Below, in pieces: positions 6,047 to 7,064 of a stretch of 7,064 nt of DNA (within the stretch, counting starts at the first letter, position 1; every line of letters begins with the position of its first letter). The DNA is from an uncultured Prevotella sp. (lineage in GTDB: Bacteria > Bacteroidota > Bacteroidia > Bacteroidales > Bacteroidaceae). The stretch spans positions 1 to 7,064 of the forward strand of contig CAJPPF010000117.1 of assembly GCA_905372445.1 (NCBI GenBank). The letters run 5' to 3'. Both the position numbers and the translations under genes were made by a program. The notes under the pieces are model-generated. The model saw only the letters and a list, made by a program, of their open reading frames with translations, ran no database searches and was not told the DNA's origin.

Positions 6047-7064
6047 TCACGTTGTCGGAGCTGTCTGTGCATCAGACTCTGCCTGAGCATACTTCTTACG
6101 TATCATCGTACCCCAAACGGACTTCGTGTTCATAATATATTTAAAGTAGCCCGAGAGTGACGAAACGACCACTATAGGGTGATATATTATCGGCTCCAGA
6201 ACAGCTGCAATTAAAAGCAGGATATAGTCTCTTCGCTTCTCAAATGAGCTTCCACATAGATAGTCGTGGAGCATTACCACTGTATTCACCAATAATCCGA
6301 ACGACATGATGGCAAAGAAGGTGATGATGGCAGTCTTTATATTCAGTCTGCCCGAAATGATGAAATATATGGTGATAAGTACACCGGAAGCTTCGATGAT
6401 AGGGGCAAGGAACTCAAAGATAGTGATGTAGGTGAGAGTGATTAACCCTGTACGGCGGAAACGCATACGACCTATCATATCATGGTTGTTCACCAGGGTC
6501 TGCAATAGTCCACGTCCCCAGCGTGAGCGTTGACGATAAAGAATCTTCAACGTGGAAGGACCTTCCGTCCAGCATGTATTGACAGGTATCTGCACCACAC
6601 GGAAAGGAATATTGAAGTTGCAGCAATAACGTTCGGTAGTGAGCAGCACTTCCATGTCTTCTGCAAAAGAGTCACCTGCGTAGCCTCCGGCTTTAATGAT
6701 GAGGTCTCTGTTCAAGAAACCGAAACCTCCTGAGACGTTAGGCATGGCGTTGATTGACGACCATGCCATCTTACCCAAGAAGAAGGAACGCATATATTCC
6801 AATGTCTGAAACAAAGGAATAGGCGAAATGGGCGCACGGCGCGATGCTAACTCGCCACTCATCACCTTACAACCGTTGCTCATGGTCATGGCTCCACTCA
6901 CTGCCAACAGATTATTGTGGCGAAGCACCATCTTTACACACTGAAAGATAGCATCGTAGGGCAAGATACAGTCCACGTCGGTGTTGACGAACCATTCATA
7001 GTGAGCTACGTTAAGTCCGGCATTCACAGCGTCAGCTTTTGTTCCTCCATTCTCTTTGTCAACC
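6047..7064 (-). CDS. Processive family-2 glycosyltransferase, N-terminus beyond the window
   Basis: The reading frame is open to the right edge, giving 338 visible residues that begin V-D-K-E-N-G-G-T-K-A-D-A. That is the conserved acceptor-side start of GT2 synthases, so the GTG at 7025-7027 is internal and the true start lies outside. Catalytic features, numbered from the first visible residue, are TDVD with Asp29 and Asp31 (metal/UDP-sugar binding), an ED pair at 135-136 (catalytic base region) and QRSRW at 178-182, the Q-x-x-R-W signature of processive enzymes such as PgaC, hyaluronan synthase and cellulose synthase. Hydrophobic segments at about 206-238, 244-265 and 280-307 form the C-terminal membrane part. 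The missing N-terminal portion is probably 100-150 residues by comparison with PgaC-like proteins. It would polymerise and extrude a glycan from nucleotide sugar at the inner membrane. It precedes the TPR-barrel exporter by about 60-70 bases on the same strand. Which sugar it uses cannot be told. Confidence 0.9.
   Translation of the reverse strand, partial: VDKENGGTKADAVNAGLNVAHYEWFVNTDVDCILPYDAIFQCVKMVLRHNNLLAVSGAMTMSNGCKVMSGELASRRAPISPIPLFQTLEYMRSFFLGKMAWSSINAMPNVSGGFGFLNRDLIIKAGGYAGDSFAEDMEVLLTTERYCCNFNIPFRVVQIPVNTCWTEGPSTLKILYRQRSRWGRGLLQTLVNNHDMIGRMRFRRTGLITLTYITIFEFLAPIIEASGVLITIYFIISGRLNIKTAIITFFAIMSFGLLVNTVVMLHDYLCGSSFEKRRDYILLLIAAVLEPIIYHPIVVVSSLSGYFKYIMNTKSVWGTMIRKKYAQAESDAQTAPTT

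Noticed and set aside
7025..7027. GTG as the start of the glycosyltransferase
   Set aside because: The frame continues to the window edge through D-K-E-N-G-G-T-K-A-D-A, a conserved internal GT2 motif, so this GTG is an internal valine codon.

Overview
The window looks like chromosomal DNA of a member of the Bacteroidales, probably Prevotella- or Bacteroides-like. The support is a DUF4838-type protein, a DUF1573 lipoprotein with a Bacteroidota-style lipobox, a YaiO-like outer-membrane barrel, and no Shine-Dalgarno sequences ahead of the starts. No rRNA, tRNA or species-diagnostic gene is present, so the genus is an inference.

All four recognisable genes lie on the minus strand and read from right to left. 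First is a processive family-2 glycosyltransferase whose N-terminal part lies beyond the right edge (6047 to edge). After a gap of about 60-70 bases comes a ~986-residue exported protein of many TPR-like repeats fused to a C-terminal outer-membrane beta-barrel (3017-5977). It overlaps by 26 bases a 707-residue putative lipoprotein with a DUF4838 glycoside-hydrolase-like core (919-3042). Eight bases later a small DUF1573 lipoprotein follows (350-910). The spacing and shared direction suggest one operon whose promoter lies outside the window.

Read together, the genes resemble a synthase-dependent exopolysaccharide secretion system. An inner-membrane GT2 synthase would polymerise and extrude a glycan, a periplasmic TPR scaffold joined to an outer-membrane barrel would export it, and an envelope-anchored sugar-active protein would sit where PgaB, BcsZ, AlgL or PelA sit in the known systems. 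The differences from pgaABCD are the DUF4838 protein in place of a PgaB-type deacetylase/hydrolase, a short YaiO-like barrel, and a terminal DUF1573 lipoprotein. The polymer cannot be identified from this sequence.

The left 349 bases carry no supported gene. They hold a pair of 24-base palindromic repeats in inverted orientation (119-142 and 257-280, one mismatch) enclosing a spacer with CGCCTCCG-type direct repeats. This looks like a REP/BIME- or MITE-like intergenic element at the 3' end of the operon.
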